From: Anaerolineae bacterium
GTDB taxonomy: Bacteria > Chloroflexota > Anaerolineae > Aggregatilineales > UBA3940
Reading direction: 5' to 3'
Length of the DNA stretch: 44,971 nucleotides
NCBI GenBank assembly: GCA_016928235.1
Contig: JAFGLD010000167.1
Coordinates: 1-44,971, forward strand
Under the pieces are notes generated by a model. That model ran no database searches, was not told the origin of the DNA, and was given only the letters and a program-made list of their open reading frames with translations. Positions 34,301 to 41,947 of this stretch are shown here, in pieces (within the stretch, counting starts at the first letter, position 1; the number at the start of each line of letters is the position of its first letter). The translations under genes and the position numbers were made by a program.

Positions 34301-34417
34301 CTTGTTTTCCAGCGCCAGGTAGCAGAGCAGGAGCAGCACTTTCTTGGACGGAATACCGGTAATCGGCTTGCCGTCCAGGGTAAGGGAAGGGACGCCCAAT
34401 AAAGAAAACTCCAGCAT
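31355..34417 (-). CDS. SARP-type regulator: DNA-binding/BTAD, NB-ARC ATPase and TPR domains
   Basis: A 1020-residue transcription regulator of the AfsR type. Residues 1-95 form the OmpR-like winged helix (MLEFSLLGVPSLTLDGKPI, then KLAFLLWEELPEQRGRANLS). Residues 97-245 are the BTAD helical domain (GDFLDGLYVDGAPEIENW, ending ELGVSPTPETVFLY). An NB-ARC-like ATPase follows, with P-loop GPGGIGKT at 282-289 and Walker B VLMVLDGFEHL near 350. The last 400 residues are TPR repeats that probably sense a partner. SARPs activate promoters through direct repeats at 11-bp pitch next to the -10 box. ATG 34417 has GAGGA six bases upstream. The gene diverges from a secreted protein gene that has exactly such repeats, and the GH9 cellulase has them too; that makes this the prime candidate regulator. 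Confidence 0.95.
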   Translation of the reverse strand: MLEFSLLGVPSLTLDGKPITGIPSKKVLLLLCYLALENKRPHAREKLAFLLWEELPEQRGRANLSQALYDIQQVLPGCLSATNKTISLEAGYPHWVDVLTFQKIAERQDAGIAELEEAISLICGDFLDGLYVDGAPEIENWINRERDRCRQLHLSVLDKLTEHYILQSKWDQATDYAMRTLHIEPWREISYRQMMVSLVRQGKYEAALAQYETCRRVLEEELGVSPTPETVFLYERIQKARTSIRRHNLPTAPHQLVGRQTELDILESHIHDPHCRLISLVGPGGIGKTRLSCELAVRHVHEFLDGVTYVPLVSVSQPEFLVTAVAEAMDIQFSGSTSPREQLIDALARQEVLMVLDGFEHLIPGAELVVDILHGAPEVKIIVTSREKLDLQAEWVFVVEGLSVPPEGIDNSAQLEHYGAVEHFVQSAKHQKSGFVLRGQEIGVSRLCRALGGSPLGIELATALLPVASCTQIAAEVEQNLDILTTTWRDVPERHRSLRAVFDHSWQLLSADEQAAFAALSIFRGSFSLEAAHEVAGADLPIISRLIAKSLLVMVVAEEDKAARYEIHENLRQYAADKLACEPDRQSAVRTSYLAYYARFMKCQEDALGRRDYLAVLHAISSELGNIRAAWQWAVAHLDLAAIDQIMLPLFYLYEARGWFQEGIAAIDQVVERLSEQAPATRTIEAQHVLGRSLAFSGACQIELGNNQEARRLAQKSIDILRPQGASRALAFAVNVLGGVYMIYAEDHEAAKACFRESIAIYRELGRQSESYALLGNLGLAHMNTGDYQSALRVLEEGLALCHKEGYRPNMVKFLNSLGTLHHIMKNWEAAEYYYEQVLPLSEETGTLRTKALAFTNLGTIHVRQGSYEQAVNKCQAGIALMRQTDDRPRLASGLKWLGLAYHGLGNEKAACQSLIEGANIALMIDAPYILLDILIGGAVLLLDHGLQETGIDLLMTAAQHPATTQGDRDHALELLAEQGITLSEDEPFEEKRPLAEIAGALLAALKSLASSRVPMKYHS

Positions 34418-34485
34418 TCACATTCCTCATGACGCCTACAAATTCTCAGTATTTGGACCGACCGCATAGACTTTGGCTTCAGTAC

Positions 34486-34553
34486 GGAGCTTACTGAGAG
34501 TTTACTGAGATTTGGACTGTATCATATTCTCATTGCACATGCCAAGTGCCTGC
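34486..34553 (+). promoter_or_regulatory. SARP-like promoter cassette, copy 1
   Basis: TTACTGAGA occurs at 34491-34499 and 34502-34510, an 11-bp pitch. TATCAT at 34520-34525, nine bases after the second repeat, is the likely -10 box; there is no -35 box at the usual distance, as expected for activator-dependent SARP promoters. A GCAC-x7-GTGC inverted repeat lies at 34535-34549. The block matches 37376-37443 at 64 of 68 bases. On the opposite strand, isolated TACTGAGA (34444-34451) and TACTGAAG (34477-34484) motifs, 33 bp apart, could serve the regulator gene itself. Confidence 0.75.
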
Positions 34554-34693
34554 CCGGGGCAACGGTCATGATCCCTTGACTTGACTGAAAAGGCGGGCAG
34601 AAAGAAGATGTTATACACGAGCTTGTGCGATTACTGCGTGTTCTTCGTTTCGTAATCTTGTTCATTTTTCACTTCACTCACGAGAGGACTATA

Positions 34694-35569
34694 ATGGGAA
34701 TGAGAACTGCTTGCCTTGCCAAATGGGGAGTGAGAATTGCTTGCCTCATGTTTCTGATGAGCCTGCTCATCTCTGGGGTTGCCCGCGCTGGCGGGTACAC
34801 TTTGTGGAGGAATTACTACTACAACCAATACTATACTGCAACCCTCGACATCTCGAACAGCGACTCCCGCCTGGCCTCTGGGCTCTACTGTACCGAAAAT
34901 GAGGGCAATACTCCCTGGCATAGCGAAAACTGTAAGGCGAAAAGCACCGGCGACTGGGACGAGGGAGCGTTGAAAGCGGAGTGCGGGTGGGACTATACCA
35001 GCAGTGGCGGACCCTTTGCTCTCGACATGATCAAAGGGATCTCGAGCTACGACTACAACTACGAATACTACACCGGCACGTTGCCGCGACGGATCCACGG
35101 CGTCCTGTGCGGGAATGTTGGCGGTAGTGGAACACCCTCGCCAGTCTACTGGCTGGACTACTCGCGCTACACCGCGACCCGCGCGGGGTGGACATACGAT
35201 GCATACAGCACACTGAACTACGATTGGGCGTACGGATTCTGGAAGCGCGATTGCGGGCCCAAGGAGCTGATGGTGGGCATCTCAACGAAACCCGACCAGA
35301 CACCGGGCTTCCTATGCAGGCCAACCGTATTTAACGGAGGGGTTTCCATGCCGACACCAGGCAACCCCACCTGTCAGGTGGTCACGGTGAAAACGAGCGA
35401 CAACCGGCCCGGCAGCGAGAAGCCATTGTTCCCGTTGGACTGGGATTATGGTTACGTAAAGACGGAGTGTCCGCGGGTGAATGGTGTAGACTATTATATG
35501 AACGGAATAGCCGTGGCCCCGTGGACGAGCAAGATCCAGTCGATCCTCTGCTGCCAGCCCGCAAACTGA
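34694..35569 (+). CDS. Secreted protein with three cysteine-containing repeats
   Basis: A 291-residue protein with a signal peptide (hydrophobic residues 13-29, probable cleavage after A32 in VARA). The mature part is rich in Y, W, G and C. Three repeats share D-W-x-x-G-x-x-K-x-x-C, then G-I-S/A, then a hydrophobic-L-C end: D87 to C139, D177 to C208, and D249 to C286. Even spacing of two cysteines per repeat suggests a disulphide in each. I do not recognise the family; the repeat plan recalls small secreted lectins. ATG 34694 has AGAGGA six bases upstream and gives a cleaner signal peptide than the upstream in-frame start at 34625. It lies behind SARP-like promoter copy 1 and is followed by a strong hairpin. 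Confidence 0.8.
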   Translation: MGMRTACLAKWGVRIACLMFLMSLLISGVARAGGYTLWRNYYYNQYYTATLDISNSDSRLASGLYCTENEGNTPWHSENCKAKSTGDWDEGALKAECGWDYTSSGGPFALDMIKGISSYDYNYEYYTGTLPRRIHGVLCGNVGGSGTPSPVYWLDYSRYTATRAGWTYDAYSTLNYDWAYGFWKRDCGPKELMVGISTKPDQTPGFLCRPTVFNGGVSMPTPGNPTCQVVTVKTSDNRPGSEKPLFPLDWDYGYVKTECPRVNGVDYYMNGIAVAPWTSKIQSILCCQPAN

Positions 35570-35624
35570 CCTCGGCTTGCTGCTGGCGAGCTTCGCCATT
35601 CCAACCTTGAAGGATGAGGCCGCG

Positions 35625-35658
35625 CACCCGGAGCTCGATCAGCATCGAGCTCCGGGTG
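35625..35658. terminator. Long perfect hairpin after the secreted protein gene
   Basis: Fifteen bases at 35625-35639 (CACCCGGAGCTCGAT) pair perfectly with 35644-35658 around a CAGC loop. It begins 55 bases after the stop codon. No T tract follows, so it may stabilise the 3' end of the message rather than stop RNA polymerase alone. Confidence 0.7.
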
Positions 35659-36033
35659 ATCCGCGCACAGCAGGCCGCAGGCGCGGCAGGTTTCCACTGC
35701 GCACTTGGACGTGATCTATGACAGTTGTTCCCACTCTCACAACCGAGATCGGCGCTGAACAAATGGCAATGTCTGGCAGGCGGCTTCGAAGGAATACCCG
35801 GTGTCTTCTCCTGGGTGGAGCAATGCCACCACGCCAGCCATCCGGGATGGCGTCATCGAGCGATTCGAGGCACTCCATGTCCCGCAGACAAGAACCCGGC
35901 CAACTGGTGCTGCCTCAAGTGATTTCCGAATGTGATTGCGATTCGTGCAACAGCGATGTTGCCCAGGATGATAGGTATCTTCTCAATAACTTGGGGTAGT
36001 TTTTACTCGATCATTAAGTTTCTAACATTGCCT

Positions 36034-36066
36034 GGTGATCAGTGATCAGTTTTCAGTGATCAGTTT
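36034..36066. repeat. GTGATCAGT-type short direct repeat
   Basis: GTGATCAGT is repeated within 33 bases with a GTTTTC spacer and is shared with 13704-13724 in another gap. Confidence 0.6.
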
Positions 36067-36248
36067 TTTGCTCGCCATGATTGGCTACCGGCGATTGGAA
36101 AGAGCATGAAAACCAGGAACTAAAAGCTAAGAGCTAACAGCGTATCGAGCTTAAGTTACCGCCTATGCTTCCCCAGATTATTGAGAAGACTATGACAGTA
36201 TCAAAGTAGCCACACCCTTTCCATCAAACCAAACCAAGGAGGCCTTCT

Positions 36249-37166
36249 GTGGAAACGAACGAGCTGGTCGAGAGAATCATGACTCTCAAAGAGGAAAAGC
36301 AGGTCAGAATCATCGCGCATTCATATGCATCACATGAGATACATCCTGTAGCTGATATCTTGTCCGACAGCAAGGGCTTTTTCGAAGAGATCATGAAACT
36401 GGCAGACAACAAGGACCTGATGGTAGTCGCCCCAAGCTTCTTTGGGGAAATAGCGAGAGCGCTACTTCACAACAGGCCGCTGACTGTCTATGCGCCGATT
36501 ATCGCAGAATGCCCGGTTGCCAACCACAAGAACCTGGGCTTCGACCCTATCAGCGATTTCAAGAAGGCTCACCCCGGCATACCACTTGTGGTCTACGGCG
36601 CTTCCTCTCTGGAGGCGAAGGCCCTCGCGGATTACATCGCTTTCCCTGGTGAAGTAGCCGCTGCTGTCAACAGCGTCGACGCGCCCGAAGTGCTTTTCGT
36701 CGGGGAGGGTAATTGTGGGCAGCACGCGCTGCGGAAGAGCAACAAGAAAGTCATCCTCTACCCCAAGAACCCGGTCTGCAACGTATACAACTCGATCAAC
36801 CTCTCCGATGTTGCCAGAGCGAGGAGAGAGAATCCTGACGCCTGTCTCATGGTACACGCGGAATGCAAGGTGGATGTCGCGGAGATGGCGGACTACGCGG
36901 TCGGAACAGGCCAAATGACCAGCCTCATAGCAGAGCTGGATTTCCAGACCTACATATTGGGGACAGAGATTGGCTTCTACCACAGAATGAGCACAAAGTA
37001 CCCGGACAAGAAGTTCGTCCACTTGAGTGATCGACTGGTATGTAATGCCTTCAAATCGATCCGGCTGGAGAACGTGCTCGAATCTCTCCAGGATGGCAAG
37101 GAAGTCATTCAGATCGACAATTCCATCGGGAGGCAGCTGTACGAATTCATGCACAGGATGTCCTGA
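36249..37166 (+). CDS. NadA-like (quinolinate synthase family) Fe-S protein with altered pocket
   Basis: A 305-residue homologue of quinolinate synthase NadA, which condenses iminoaspartate with dihydroxyacetone phosphate using a [4Fe-4S] cluster. Three cysteines at NadA-like spacing are kept: C88 (AECPV), C177 (NPVCNVY) and C265 (LVCNAFKSIRLENVLESL). H24 and Y26 (AHSY), S41 (SDSKG), and VHAEC (H203, E205) are also kept. Other pocket motifs are changed: the YVN/YxN motif reads YGA (116-118), the TSSNA loop reads PGEVA (133-137), and the C-x-x-H motif reads CNVY (177-180). A normal quinolinate synthase therefore seems doubtful. The GTG start has AAGGAGG at 36236-36242, six bases upstream. No nadB or nadC is nearby. 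Alternative: a divergent but active NadA. Confidence 0.82.
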   Translation: METNELVERIMTLKEEKQVRIIAHSYASHEIHPVADILSDSKGFFEEIMKLADNKDLMVVAPSFFGEIARALLHNRPLTVYAPIIAECPVANHKNLGFDPISDFKKAHPGIPLVVYGASSLEAKALADYIAFPGEVAAAVNSVDAPEVLFVGEGNCGQHALRKSNKKVILYPKNPVCNVYNSINLSDVARARRENPDACLMVHAECKVDVAEMADYAVGTGQMTSLIAELDFQTYILGTEIGFYHRMSTKYPDKKFVHLSDRLVCNAFKSIRLENVLESLQDGKEVIQIDNSIGRQLYEFMHRMS

Positions 37167-37239
37167 AAACACGTGCATTGTCGAGTCAGGGTTAGGCCCG
37201 CCAGGGCTGGTAATCATTCCAACAATTGACCCCATTCCT

Positions 37240-37273
37240 AAATCCCCTTCCCGCGAGCGAGGAGGGGATTTTT
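37240..37273 (+). terminator. Intrinsic terminator after the NadA-like gene
   Basis: AAATCCCC (37240-37247) pairs with GGGGATTT (37264-37271), followed by TT and giving a run of five T at the end of the stem. It begins 74 bases after the stop codon. Confidence 0.65.
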
Positions 37274-37375
37274 GGTTCACTTCTATGCGGCAGCTCCCCT
37301 TCCTCGCGTGCGGGGATGGGGTAAGCGCATCGGATTTCTACAACCACGCTATTCCCGGATGCTACCTCATGAGTT

Positions 37376-37443
37376 GGAGCTTACTGAGAGTTTACTGAGA
37401 GTTGGGCTGTATCATATCTTCATTGCACATGCCAAGTGCCTGC
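37376..37443 (+). promoter_or_regulatory. SARP-like promoter cassette, copy 2
   Basis: TTACTGAGA at 37381-37389 and 37392-37400, and TATCAT at 37410-37415, with the same spacing as copy 1. The four differences from copy 1 fall between the repeats and the -10 box (two) and just after the -10 box (two), while the repeats, the -10 box and the GCAC-x7-GTGC palindrome are unchanged. It would drive the GH9 cellulase gene with a leader of about 330 bases. Confidence 0.75.
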
Positions 37444-37751
37444 ACTGGGGGTGATGGACGTTAGCCTGGGCATAAGGCACTCCTTCCTGCAAACACATCC
37501 TGTTACCTGAATATGATGAGTACTGGTGTCTTGCCATTCTAATAGACATATACACCTGTGGCAGCAGAGATGCGGCCTTTTTCGCTTGCGGTACTTGTCT
37601 GTTGTGTGGTGAAAGGAAAGCATGTGCAATATCAGACTAATGCTTAGCTCGGTTGGAGCGCATGATGCAGAAACAGGAGGCGCCATTCAGTAACTTCACT
37701 ACAGACAATACATCAGTGAGGCTTTCAAAACAATTTACCAAGGAGACATAA

Positions 37752-40700
37752 ATGACTAGAAAGAAAAGACGGTTATTGATTACTGCTGCAACCTTTCTTG
37801 CCGGGCTCTTGCTGGTCGGCGGGGCGATCTTCCTGACCCGGTCCGTCCAGGCCAAGCCGGCAGCCGACTGGCAAGATCCGCCGGTCGTGCTCGTTAGCAG
37901 CACCTTTGACTCCGACACGGCATACTGGCCCTGGCAGACCTCCGAGACCTTTCCGGCGCATGTTAACAGCGCGGTCTATATCCCCACCCCCGACAGCGAC
38001 AGCCCGGCGCTGTGTGTTACGGTTGTGGAGGTTGGCAAAGAAATATATGATGCCCAACTTAAGCATCGCCGGCTGACAATCCTGCCCGATCACAACTACA
38101 AACTCCAATTTACCGCCTGGATACCGACCGCTTCGCGCAGTCCGGAGAACCCGGGCTCCGTGCTCAGAGCCCAGGTGTCTGCGGGACATCTACCCTATAA
38201 CGTTTATGGCGACAAAGCGGTCTCGCTCACCAACGAGCCCCAGACGTTCACCGTAGACTTCACAGGAAAAACTTTTTCTGATGATTATACCGGTCTGGCT
38301 ATGACCGATACCGCCGCCGAGATAACTTTTCATCTGGGTGACCACAAACCCAGCACAAGCATTTGTTTCGATGACATTTCTCTGGTGGACAACACGGGCG
38401 GAGAGATACCGCCGACCTCGCAAGAGCCGGAGCGATCCGCCTTCCGCTACAATCATCTGGGCTACTTTGAGAATGGGCCTCAAGTCGCCGCCATCGCTAC
38501 GGAAAGCAGAGAGCTCATCGGCTACCAGATAGCCTGGGGAATTCAAGGCGTCGATGGCCGGACGGGCGAAACGCGCGACGTGTGCTCAACCGGAACATGC
38601 GGTTGGGCAACACTCCAGGCCGGCAATGCCCCCGGCGGAGAAATGGATCTCTACTCGGGGCAGTACATTTTCCCCTTCGATTTTTCGTTCATGCATCTGC
38701 CGGCGGGTACATATCATCTCTACTACATCAATCCTGGCACCACAGATCGTGTATATGGTGAAAACTTCGCCGTCTATGATGGACTCTATGGGCGCACGCT
38801 AAGCGATGCGTTGAAGTATTTCTACCTGAACCGGAGCGGCATCGAACTCACACCTGAGTACGCACTGACATGGGCTCGCGGCGCAGGCCACGACAATGTG
38901 TCAAGTGATGTGATTATTATTACGTCGAACGTCAAGAGATATTACAAGGTCGACAAGAATAATCCTGCAACGGCTATAACGTTCGACAACAGTGTGCCTT
39001 GTTTCACTGGCGGTGACGTTCCTGGTAATCCTGATAGCATCAATACAGATGCGATGTACTGGGTGACCGATAAGACCGCGTGGCAGAACTGCACCATGGT
39101 CAGGGATGAAGACGGCAACCCCACCGGTGCTTCCCCCATGTTCCCCAATGAGTACCGAGTCGATGCGAGCGGCGGCTGGTACGACGCCGGCGATCACGGC
39201 AAGTATGTGGTCAACGGCGGCATCACCGTTTGGACCCTGCTCAACCTCTACGAGACCGACCCGGTTGCGTACGGCGCCGACAACCTGGGCATCCCCGAAA
39301 GCGGCAATGGTATTCCCGATATTCTCGACGAAGCCGCATGGGAACTAGACTTCATGATGCGCATGCAGGTGCCACAAACCATAGGTGGGGCCGCCGGCAT
39401 GGTTCACCACATGGTGCACGATACCATGTGGACCGACACCCCCCTGCGACCGGACGATTGGCCCACCTACATGAAGAAGCAAAGCTTTATCCGGGCTGTC
39501 TATCCGCCCACCATCGCCGCCACCCTGAACCTGGCTGCCGTCGGCGCGCAATGCTACCGTATCTTTGAGAGCCTGGACAACGATGCTAATGGCCCAGACG
39601 ATATCATTGCCCAGGATTGTCATCGAGCATCCTATTTCGCCTGGTTGGCCGCCTCGAATCACAAGAATTGGAACGACCCAGACCAGAAGGTTTGGCTCTC
39701 CACCCTGACCAAGGATGGCCTGATCCGCTTCAATGGTGGCGGCCCTTACAACGACGCGGATATGTCCGACGAGTTCGCCTGGGCCGCAGCCGAGCGTTAT
39801 ACCATCGACCGCGATGGTGATGATTACCTGCAAATCATGAAAGACATGGGACACTATCTCGATGTGCCCACTGCTCTGGGCGATGCCGGCAGCGGCTCAA
39901 TGGACTGGCAAAGCACCGCCGCGCTCGGCACCATCTCGCTGGCGGTCACTTCTAAGAGTATCCCGGATGACGTCCGGCAGACCGCGCGCGACAACATCAG
40001 CGCCGCGGCCGGCGTCTATAGACTAAATGAGGAAACCGAAGGGTTTCGTTTGCCCTACAAGCCCGGCGTGAATCCCGACACGGGTGAACATGAGTATGTC
40101 TGGGGCTCGAATGTGTTCGTGCTCAATGACATGATCATCATGTCCCTGGCACACAAATTTGCGCCGGACGAACTCCAGAAGGCCGATTTCCTGAACGGTG
40201 TCGTCAAAGGCATGAACTATCTCATGGGCTACAATGCCATGGGCGTGAGCTACGCCAGCCAAGGAAGCAATGCAGCTAACCTGCCAACAACGGCAACGAA
40301 TTACCTTAACAACCCGCACCACCGCACCTGGGCCTGGGGGGCCTGGCCGCGCTGGGATGAGCGATACTCGGTGCCGCCACCCATGGCCATCTCGCTCGGG
40401 CCCAATTCCCAGAAAGCTGCCCTGACCGACCCGAACACGGGCAACAAGGCGACCATCGCCATGGATTTGTGGAACAAGTGCCACTTAGCCCCCCAGACCT
40501 GCTACATCGATGAGGCCGACGCCTTCGCCGTCAACGAGGTCACCATTAACGCAAATGCCTCTTTTGTCTGGTTGCTCAATTACCTGGACGCCAATCAGGT
40601 GCAACCTACAGTCCCCGCACCGTCCTACTGCCAGGTGCAGTATGAGCCTCAGGTCGGCGGCACATGGGATCAAACTGAAATCAAAGTCACCATCCACAAC

Positions 40701-41897
40701 CTCACGCCTGATCCTATCGTTGGGTGGAATCTGAAGTGGGCGATGCCATTCTATCAAAATGCTGTCATCAAGCCGGGTGAAGTTGCCACTCTCGAGACGC
40801 AAAACCTGATGGCAACGGCGCGCCCGCCGGCGAATGGCACCGGCATACCGGGTAACGGGTCAAGGTCTTTCTCCATCTTGGTGAGTAGTTATAATGACAA
40901 ACTCCCTGTCGAGTTCAAACTCAATGACAACGTGTGCCAGTTTACGCCGCCGGCTTCCCAGCGCTTGATGGAGGTCAGCTACAGCATCCGGGATCAGCAG
41001 CCCAACAGCTTCGCGGCCGACGTGACTCTCACCAACCACTCCAATGTCACCGTCGACGGCTGGACGGTTAATTTGAACTTCCCCGGCAGCCAGCAGATCA
41101 CCCAGGCGACGAACGCCGGGTTCAGCCAGCAAGGCAATCAGGCCACCCTGTGGGACACCGAGAGCGGAAACAAGACCATTCTGCCCGGCGGTTCGGCGAC
41201 CTTCAGCTTCAATGCGTCGTACACCGGCCGCAATGACCCTGTGACGAACTATACGGCCACGCCTAACTCCACCCTGCCGCCGCCCACCTCTGGGTTGACA
41301 GCCGGCTACAGCGTCCGCGCCCTGCAGCCCAACAGCTTCTCGGCTGATGTGGTCATCACCAACAACTCCAACGCCACCGTCGACGGCTGGACAGTTAAGT
41401 GGACCTTCCCTGGCAACCAGAAGATCACCGAGGTGTGGAACGCCGGATACAAGCAGGAAGGCAACCAGGTGACTATGTGGGACACCCAGGACTGGAACAA
41501 GTCCATTCCGCCCGGCGGCACCGCCAGCGGCTTCGGCTTCAACGTCAGCTACAGCGGCCCCAATGCCATGCCGACCGACTTCCAGGTCATCCCTGACAAC
41601 GCCGGCGACGTGCCCGGCCCAACCCTCACTCCTGACCCCAACCCGAGCTTACCGGTGAAGGTGGTTATCAACAACGACTGGGGCTCTGGATACTGTGCTG
41701 TCGTCACCGTTACCAACAATACCGGCAGCCCTGTAGATTGGCAGGTAGCCTTCGACATCCAGGGCAAAATCTACACGTTCTGGAATGCTATCTGGGCCCA
41801 GGCCGGGAATAAGGTGACAGCCGGCGGTGTTGACTGGAACAACATTCTCAAGCCGGGTGAGAGCACTCGCGACGTCGGCTTCTGCGCCAACAGATAA
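37752..41897 (+). CDS. Secreted multidomain cellulase: CBM4-like, Ig-like, GH9, four CBM2-like modules
   Basis: A 1381-residue exported endoglucanase-type enzyme. The basic start and hydrophobic residues 8-29 are a signal peptide, cleaved probably after VQA34. A CBM4/9-like sandwich lies at about 45-215, the CelD N-terminal Ig-like domain at about 225-345, and the GH9 catalytic domain at about 355-955. D478 and D481 of WYDAGDHGKYV are the catalytic base region, NPHHRTWAW carries the histidine motif, and E929 of VNEVTINANASFVW is the general acid. C-terminal modules at about 963-1068, 1070-1175, 1180-1280 and 1300-1381 have CBM2 character; the second and third are near duplicates (QPNSFAADVTLTNHSN versus QPNSFSADVVITNNSN). 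ATG 37752 has AAGGAG six bases upstream. It stands alone behind SARP-like promoter copy 2; cellulose or related beta-glucan should be the substrate. Confidence 0.95.
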   Translation: MTRKKRRLLITAATFLAGLLLVGGAIFLTRSVQAKPAADWQDPPVVLVSSTFDSDTAYWPWQTSETFPAHVNSAVYIPTPDSDSPALCVTVVEVGKEIYDAQLKHRRLTILPDHNYKLQFTAWIPTASRSPENPGSVLRAQVSAGHLPYNVYGDKAVSLTNEPQTFTVDFTGKTFSDDYTGLAMTDTAAEITFHLGDHKPSTSICFDDISLVDNTGGEIPPTSQEPERSAFRYNHLGYFENGPQVAAIATESRELIGYQIAWGIQGVDGRTGETRDVCSTGTCGWATLQAGNAPGGEMDLYSGQYIFPFDFSFMHLPAGTYHLYYINPGTTDRVYGENFAVYDGLYGRTLSDALKYFYLNRSGIELTPEYALTWARGAGHDNVSSDVIIITSNVKRYYKVDKNNPATAITFDNSVPCFTGGDVPGNPDSINTDAMYWVTDKTAWQNCTMVRDEDGNPTGASPMFPNEYRVDASGGWYDAGDHGKYVVNGGITVWTLLNLYETDPVAYGADNLGIPESGNGIPDILDEAAWELDFMMRMQVPQTIGGAAGMVHHMVHDTMWTDTPLRPDDWPTYMKKQSFIRAVYPPTIAATLNLAAVGAQCYRIFESLDNDANGPDDIIAQDCHRASYFAWLAASNHKNWNDPDQKVWLSTLTKDGLIRFNGGGPYNDADMSDEFAWAAAERYTIDRDGDDYLQIMKDMGHYLDVPTALGDAGSGSMDWQSTAALGTISLAVTSKSIPDDVRQTARDNISAAAGVYRLNEETEGFRLPYKPGVNPDTGEHEYVWGSNVFVLNDMIIMSLAHKFAPDELQKADFLNGVVKGMNYLMGYNAMGVSYASQGSNAANLPTTATNYLNNPHHRTWAWGAWPRWDERYSVPPPMAISLGPNSQKAALTDPNTGNKATIAMDLWNKCHLAPQTCYIDEADAFAVNEVTINANASFVWLLNYLDANQVQPTVPAPSYCQVQYEPQVGGTWDQTEIKVTIHNLTPDPIVGWNLKWAMPFYQNAVIKPGEVATLETQNLMATARPPANGTGIPGNGSRSFSILVSSYNDKLPVEFKLNDNVCQFTPPASQRLMEVSYSIRDQQPNSFAADVTLTNHSNVTVDGWTVNLNFPGSQQITQATNAGFSQQGNQATLWDTESGNKTILPGGSATFSFNASYTGRNDPVTNYTATPNSTLPPPTSGLTAGYSVRALQPNSFSADVVITNNSNATVDGWTVKWTFPGNQKITEVWNAGYKQEGNQVTMWDTQDWNKSIPPGGTASGFGFNVSYSGPNAMPTDFQVIPDNAGDVPGPTLTPDPNPSLPVKVVINNDWGSGYCAVVTVTNNTGSPVDWQVAFDIQGKIYTFWNAIWAQAGNKVTAGGVDWNNILKPGESTRDVGFCANR

Positions 41898-41947
41898 CAA
41901 TGTTTGTTTGAGGGGCGGCTTCCAACCAACCGCCGCTAAGCACACCA

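Larger units (their letters stand above)
35570..36248. other. Intergenic region between secreted protein and NadA-like genes
   Basis: Contains the hairpin at 35625-35658 and the GTGATCAGT-type repeat at 36034-36066. The open frames between 35718 and 35999 have no ribosome site and no recognised family. Next to the NadA-like gene, a single TTATTGAGA (36178-36186) recalls the SARP-like half-site, but there is no second copy at 11 bp. Confidence 0.4.
37167..37751. other. Terminator, SARP-like promoter and long leader before the GH9 gene
   Basis: From left to right: the terminator at 37240-37273, promoter cassette copy 2 at 37376-37443, and a leader of about 330 bases before the GH9 start. In the leader, ATG 37622 to TAA 37693 would encode a 23-residue peptide starting MCNIRLMLSS, with AAAGGA four bases upstream; its expression is uncertain. 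Confidence 0.5.

Noticed and set aside
34625..34693. Upstream in-frame start for the secreted protein
   Set aside because: ATG 34694 has AGAGGA at the right distance and leaves a normal signal peptide; the longer form would put a second hydrophobic stretch before it.
35718..35999. Plus-strand open frames after the secreted protein gene
   Set aside because: No ribosome site, no recognisable family, and two overlapping frames are equally open.
36178..36204. Third SARP-like promoter before the NadA-like gene
   Set aside because: Only one half-site (TTATTGAGA) is present; the position 11 bp further matches 4 of 9 bases and the distance to the possible -10 box differs.
36621..36660. Loss of a Fe-S ligand cysteine at the TSSNA loop of the NadA-like protein
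   Set aside because: In E. coli NadA this loop has no cysteine ligand; the three ligand positions correspond to C88, C177 and C265, which are all present.
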